DNA of 64,000 nucleotides. It comes from Mixophyes australis. Lineage: Eukaryota > Chordata > Amphibia > Anura > Limnodynastidae. The stretch spans positions 343,151,875 through 343,215,874 of the forward strand of contig JAVHZZ010000003.1 in the NCBI GenBank assembly GCA_036250195.1, given 5' to 3'. Below are positions 59,376 through 64,000 of the stretch, piece after piece (position 1 is the stretch's first letter; each line of letters begins with the position of its first letter). A model generated the notes under the pieces. It was not told where the DNA came from. It saw only the letters and a list, made by a program, of their open reading frames with translations, and did no database searches. The position numbers and the translations under genes are program-made.

Positions 59376-61654
59376 ACGAATCGTGGGATACTATGACCCT
59401 GAGGCAGAACATAGCTCACATTTGAGCCCTCCCCACAATTTGATACAGTATAAACACCTGGCCTCATGACATGTCATGTCAGAACCTCCTCTTCCATCAC
59501 AGTGAAGACTGGAACGCTCAAGTAACGTAACATTCCCTGCTTTATTGATCTGTCTTCATCCCTCTCTTAGTCCTCTCTAAGTTTTGTGTGATCATGCTAG
59601 GCTAATTGTAGCCTAGAGAATATATAACTATAATATATGTCCCTTAAAAGGACAGTCTGGGTAGGAGGCCATTTTGAACTATTTAACTCTCTAGAATGTA
59701 TGGATTCTCTCTACCTATTGTCTCACGTCTGCCATGCCTTATAAATAAATAATAATTATACTCATATTGGGCTTAATACATATTTAAAAAAACTTCTGCA
59801 TCAGCAAATAAGTTATTTCTGGTAAAATAACTGATTCTTTGCACAACTGCCAACTCAACACAACTATGACTATAATTGCAACCAAATCCATATTTTATTT
59901 TGTAATTGACAAAAATAAATAAATAAATGAACACCATTGTTTACCGCATCTAGTAAGCATGAGCACTGTGGTGTCTAGAAAATACCAGCTCTGTATCCAA
60001 TTGTTAAACCCTCCAGCACATCAGCCGTAGAAAGTTCTGAATGAATATGTTTTGGATATTATCTTCTGCTGTCCATTCATTTCCTACCAATTTGTTCTTC
60101 CTTTGAAGAGGCGGAATTTGAATATCAGCAACTCTTTCCTCCATAGAGGAGTTTGCCAGTCTGCTGACTTTCAAGAGTGAAATCACTTCAAAGGCTGATC
60201 AGACTACACACAGATGTTCTCATGTTTCCACTTGATTAGTCATTGATTTTTTTTTTTGTCTGTGTTTGAAAACACCAAATGGTTAGTTCAACATGATGAT
60301 TTTTTTTCAGACACATTTGGCAAGCTGAACAATCTGAAATTTTTCACTTTTGCTAATTAGTGGTTTTCTTTTGAACAAAATAAACAATTTAACCATTTTG
60401 TGACACAGATCCTGTCAAAATCCTTGGGGCCCAAAAGGTCAAGAAAAAGTTCTACATATGAATTTCATTTTACGTGTGTTTGACCCCACAAGTTTCTCCA
60501 ATCAGCTTGAAAGGAACCTTGCATCATTTCTCTGTGCTGCTGTGGACCCTGCCCCTTCCACTACTTAACCCTCAGTTTGTGTTTTCTATTTTGCCTCCAT
60601 TCTCCACCTCAATCCTTACCGCTCTATAATTGATAGTCCTATCCTCATTAGCATTGTTACATGAGTGTGCAGATCATTACTTCTCACAAGAGCAGCACAA
60701 TTATCTTCTAAAACACTCTACTGCTAATCTTGAGCACTCTGATGCTTTGATTGACAACCCATTCCACTTCAAAACTGGGAGTGCTCGGATATACAGGAGA
60801 TGAAAAACGAACATAATAGGTGCTCTTACCCTGGTCCAATTCACCTAAAATAACACAATATAAACAAAAGGCTAGAGAAGTGAATTCTACTTCTTTTTTC
60901 TCTTACAGCTCAATTAAAATAATCTAGTGCATTTAGGACATAATAAACTCAACATTATAATAGTTAAACCGTTAGCAATTCTATCTTAGAAAAGCTTCCT
61001 GGACTCTAAAAATTGTTTGAACGGAAAATCCAAAGTGAAATCATTCAGTTAATCAGTTGTTAACAAGAAAAACTGCTTGAGCGTTAATCCATAATATTGC
61101 TTTTAATTCATTCACACTATCTCATGTCTGCTATTTAATGGAGGATCTGTGCACCCAGACTGCAATAAAGCTGAGGTAATATTTTTGACTTTTACCCTAA
61201 TATATCTGTTAAATGTGTTATTATGTGCAGAAACTGCCATCACATTAAACCATAAAGGAATTCAATTAAATAAAATCTTAATAATACTTTTGTCTCTGGC
61301 TGCTGGGAGATTAAACAGCAGGATTATATGGTAGTAACCCTGATGTAACTGGAGACCTGCCACTTGTTTTATTTCATTCAGAACATAACAATTATTTCAA
61401 TGTATTATTTATAGTTATAAAGCACTAAAATTGTCTAATGCACAGAACCTTCTTATATGAAAAATTGAGCTGTCTTTCATTTATGCTTTGGTCACTGGGT
61501 TACAAGAAGCTCACATTGAAGTATTAAATATAACTTTCCCACTCTTGCTCTGATACCTAGCTGACTTTTATGTTAGACATGGGGAACCTGATTTAGGGGG
61601 AGATTCAATTCAATGAGATGTGTCTCCTGAACAGTCCATGGAGACACATTGTGT
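59376..61654. other. Unassigned DNA, no gene seen
   Basis: C/T-rich stretches at 60530-60770 may be remnants of an old retroelement, but no domain can be named. Confidence 0.4.
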
Positions 61655-61663
61655 TGATGTAAA

Positions 61664-61983
61664 CTGGTACAGTACAGTGGCTTAGTGGTTAGCATTTCTG
61701 CCTCACAGCACTGAGGTCCTGAGTTCAATTCCCGACCATGGTCTTATCTGTGTGGAGTTTGTATGTTCTCCCGGGTGTTTGCGTGGGTTTCCTCCGGGTG
61801 CTCCGGTTTCCTCCCACACTCCAAAAAACATACTGGTAGGTTAATTGGCTGATATTAAATTGATTTTAGTCTCTCTCTCTGTGTATGTTAGGGAATTTAG
61901 ACTGTAAGCTCCAATGGGACAGGGACTGATGTGAATGAGTTCTCACAGTGCTGCGGAATTAGTGGCGCTATATAAATAGCTGC
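61664..61983 (+). mobile_element. V-SINE, plus-strand, with possible target duplication
   Basis: Head 'cagtggcttagtggttagca', B-box-like 'gagttcaattcccgacc', V-SINE core and L2-like tail ('gcggaattagtggcgctata'). TGATGTAAA occurs at 61655-61663 and 61984-61992, a candidate 9-bp target duplication. It could be partly coincidental because the tail itself is GAT-like. Confidence 0.88.
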
Positions 61984-61992
61984 TGATGTAAA

Positions 61993-63087
61993 GGCTGGAA
62001 CCTTCACTCATATTTTCTCAAAGAAGAAAGATTAAAAGAGATTCCTTACCGTAAGAATCAGCAATGTGCGTAGCCGGACCTCGTGGTGACGTCAGATGGC
62101 ACATAAAGTGAATCTCCCCTTCAAGAGTTGAGCACCAGTGCATTTGTATGTCGTAAAGATTTGTCTTGGTGCAAAGTGTTGCACTGTACACTTGCAGAAT
62201 TCGCATCTGTGTTTCCAATTCAGCTCCTTTGCAGTTAAGGGATATTAAAATAGAGAGTAAAAATAAATCCAGTTTATAATTAGGTGTATTCCCCCTTTAA
62301 TATTAATTAGAACATCATCCTGCTAACTGTCTATCTTACATTAAAATGCAATGTTTACAAAAAGAAAGATAAAGCCTTAGTTTATATAATTACTGTATGA
62401 CACTTTAATAAACTCACACATATGTAGTGTTTTATGTACTTCAAGCAGTGCTTCCCATACTCTTTAAAAATGGCCTAACTCCCCTTCAATTCAAAGGATA
62501 TAAAAAAAGAAAAACTTTAATATTTGCTTTAGCAGCTTCATTTGGAATGGGAAAATCCCAAGAGCCAAGTTCTCTATTTTGATTAAAATCCATCAATCAG
62601 TGGTATTGGATTGTCAAATACATCCAAATATTATTATGCAACACACCTTCCTCAGATGGTTTGCTGCGCTACAGGGAAAGGGGAATAAATCTGCTTGGAT
62701 ATAACAGCCTAGATTTATCAGTGAAGGAACTTTACAGTCAGTAAAATTTCCCCAAGCTATACGCTTTTATAATTAGGCTACGCAGAATAATGTCAGGACG
62801 AAACTCTTTTTCTGAATCCGGAATTTCTTATGTCTTGATAAATCTCAGTGGAAGAAGTTATTTATGTGAAGTAATAGCCTTATCTAAGTATATTTTGTCT
62901 TTACTGTTATCAGTTGGACAAAAGAGAACTTTCAAAATGAGTTATGTCACTATGGTCTATTGAGTACACATGGAAAATCAGATCCATCAACATGTTAGAT
63001 AGATTGTTTCCTATAGATATTTAACATCTTCTTAATTTTATATAATAATCACTAAGGATTATTACTAAAATGTATTTAATATTTAAT
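61993..63087. other. Unassigned DNA, no gene seen
   Basis: No motif or repeat recognised. Confidence 0.45.
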
Positions 63088-63455
63088 ATGGCACAGAGGT
63101 AGCATTGCTGCCTCACAGCACTCAGGTTACGGGTTCGATTCCCACCAGGACCCTATCTGTGTGGAGTTTGTAGGTTCTCCCCATGTTTGTTTGGGTTTTC
63201 TCCTGGTACTCCTGTGGTCTCCCACTCAGTCCAAAATAAAAACATTAAGTTAATTGGCTTCTGACAAAAATGGATCCTAGTATGTGTGTGTGTTATGGAG
63301 TTTAGACTATAAGCTCTGATGGGACAGGGACTGATGTGAATGATTCTATAGAAGAGAATGACAGCTGAGTGCGACCAAGATGGCTGCCTCACCCTCTGCG
63401 ACAATGTAAAGTGCTTTGAGTCATATTGGGAGAAATGTGCTATATAGATAAAGAA
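63088..63455 (+). mobile_element. Older V-SINE subfamily
   Basis: The tRNA-like head 'ggcacagaggtagcattgct' with a near-canonical B box, GGGTTCGATTCCC, is followed by the V-SINE core ('gtgtggagtttgtaggttct'). The tail differs from the other copies: 'aagtgctttgagtcatattg' then 'gtgctatatagataaagaat'. This is a different 3' end, suggesting a different LINE partner or LINE subfamily. Confidence 0.8.
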
Positions 63456-63461
63456 TTATCA

Positions 63462-64000
63462 TTTTTTATATAGCATTAGCATACTCAGTGGTGCTTTGTA
63501 ATTGGGTACAAACACAGTAATAAAACAAGACCTGGGGGTATATTTACTAAATTGCGAGTTTTAAAAAGTGGAGATGTTGCCTATAGCAACCAATCAGATT
63601 CTAGCTGTCATTTTGTAGAATGCACTAAATAAATGAAAGCTAGAATCTGATTGGTTGCTATAGGCAACATCTCCACTTTTTGAAACCCGCAGTTTAGTAA
63701 ATATACCCCTGTGTGTTAACAGTCAGACAAAAACAGTAATAGGGAAATAGGAGTTTGATGCATGAGGATAAATGCCAAAATATTGCATTTTGTTCCAGTC
63801 AGATTGCAATGGATAAAGTGCTTAGTGTGGCTATGTCATCCAGCCATGGGTCTGAATGTAGATGGAGAATAAATGTAAGCTTGAATGAACTGTGTTGTGC
63901 GATGGTAATCGGGTAGCAGAGACTAGGGGAGTTAGGAAGGTGGTTGTAGAATTTCTTAAACTTTCTATATATATGAGTTTTCAGGGAACACTAGAACGTG
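63462..64000 (-). mobile_element. L2-clade LINE 3' end, copy C, cut by the window end
   Basis: 'tttttatatagcattagcat' and 'agtggtgctttgtaattggg' correspond to the 3' end of copies A and B. Further in, 'aggtggttgtagaatttctt' and 'tgagttttcagggaacacta' correspond to the start of the C-terminal coding block seen at 21330-21380. The copy is interrupted by the MITE at 63535-63709 and continues past 64000. Confidence 0.7.
63535..63709. mobile_element. Harbinger-type foldback MITE, copy 3
   Basis: The ends GGGGTATATTTACTAAA and TTTAGTAAATATACCCC are perfect inverted repeats. The interior is the same palindrome as 10190-10364. It lies inside L2 copy C, so it inserted after that LINE did. A clear TWA duplication is not visible. 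Confidence 0.88.

Overview
The window looks like non-coding, repeat-dense nuclear DNA from a vertebrate, most likely an anuran amphibian. That call rests on the repeat mix. There are about ten tRNA-derived SINEs with the V-SINE central domain and an L2-like tail, L2-clade LINE copies, many Harbinger-type foldback MITEs whose ends read 'GGGGC(A/C)TATTTA', several short non-autonomous hAT-like families with 8-bp target duplications, and long (AT)n, (GATA)n and (ATC)n arrays. The species cannot be named from this. No host protein-coding exon, rRNA, functional tRNA or snRNA gene could be supported. The open reading frames present are short and are either chance frames or translations of repeats. 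The window is an intergenic or deep intronic stretch.

Layout. 1-6 kb: one hAT-like element (158-448), then AT-rich unassigned DNA, then a pyrimidine-rich minisatellite carrying three copies of a palindrome (4.3-5.2 kb). 6-9 kb: microsatellites, a foldback element (7018-7338) and an 85-bp minisatellite (7.93-8.44 kb). 10-14.5 kb: a cluster of DNA transposon derivatives (Harbinger MITEs at 10190 and 12891; hAT-like elements at 10533, 11434, 11932 and 14132). 16-20 kb: a 1.34-kb hAT-like element (17918-19253) nested in an older element with TAGAGATG ends, full of (AT)n arrays. 21-25 kb: two L2 LINE copies on the minus strand. The longer (21.7-25.0 kb) has recognisable endonuclease and reverse transcriptase domains broken by stops and frameshifts. 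25.0-25.8 kb: a 42-bp AT-rich minisatellite abutting the LINE 5' end. 27-33 kb: a V-SINE with an internal duplication, a Harbinger element made of successive perfect hairpins (29439-30080), a SINE-in-SINE nest (32.4-32.94 kb) and a hAT-like element with a perfect target duplication (33012-33358). 33-42 kb: mostly unassigned single-copy-looking DNA with a CT tract and a MITE. 42-54 kb: six V-SINEs, another hAT-like element (50414-50764) and a 29-bp minisatellite. 55.6-56.2 kb: a 650-bp GATA array. 57-64 kb: further MITEs, two V-SINEs of different subfamilies, and a third L2 3' end running off the window.

How the parts relate. The SINEs end in the same sequence as the L2 LINE copies here (a GGCGCTATATAAATAAA core followed by GAT repeats), so the likely retrotransposition partner of the SINE lies in the same window. 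The short DNA elements have no transposase and must have been mobilised in trans. I found no convincing new gene system. The most informative content is the set of elements whose insertion boundaries can be read exactly, and the unusual palindrome-rich repeats.
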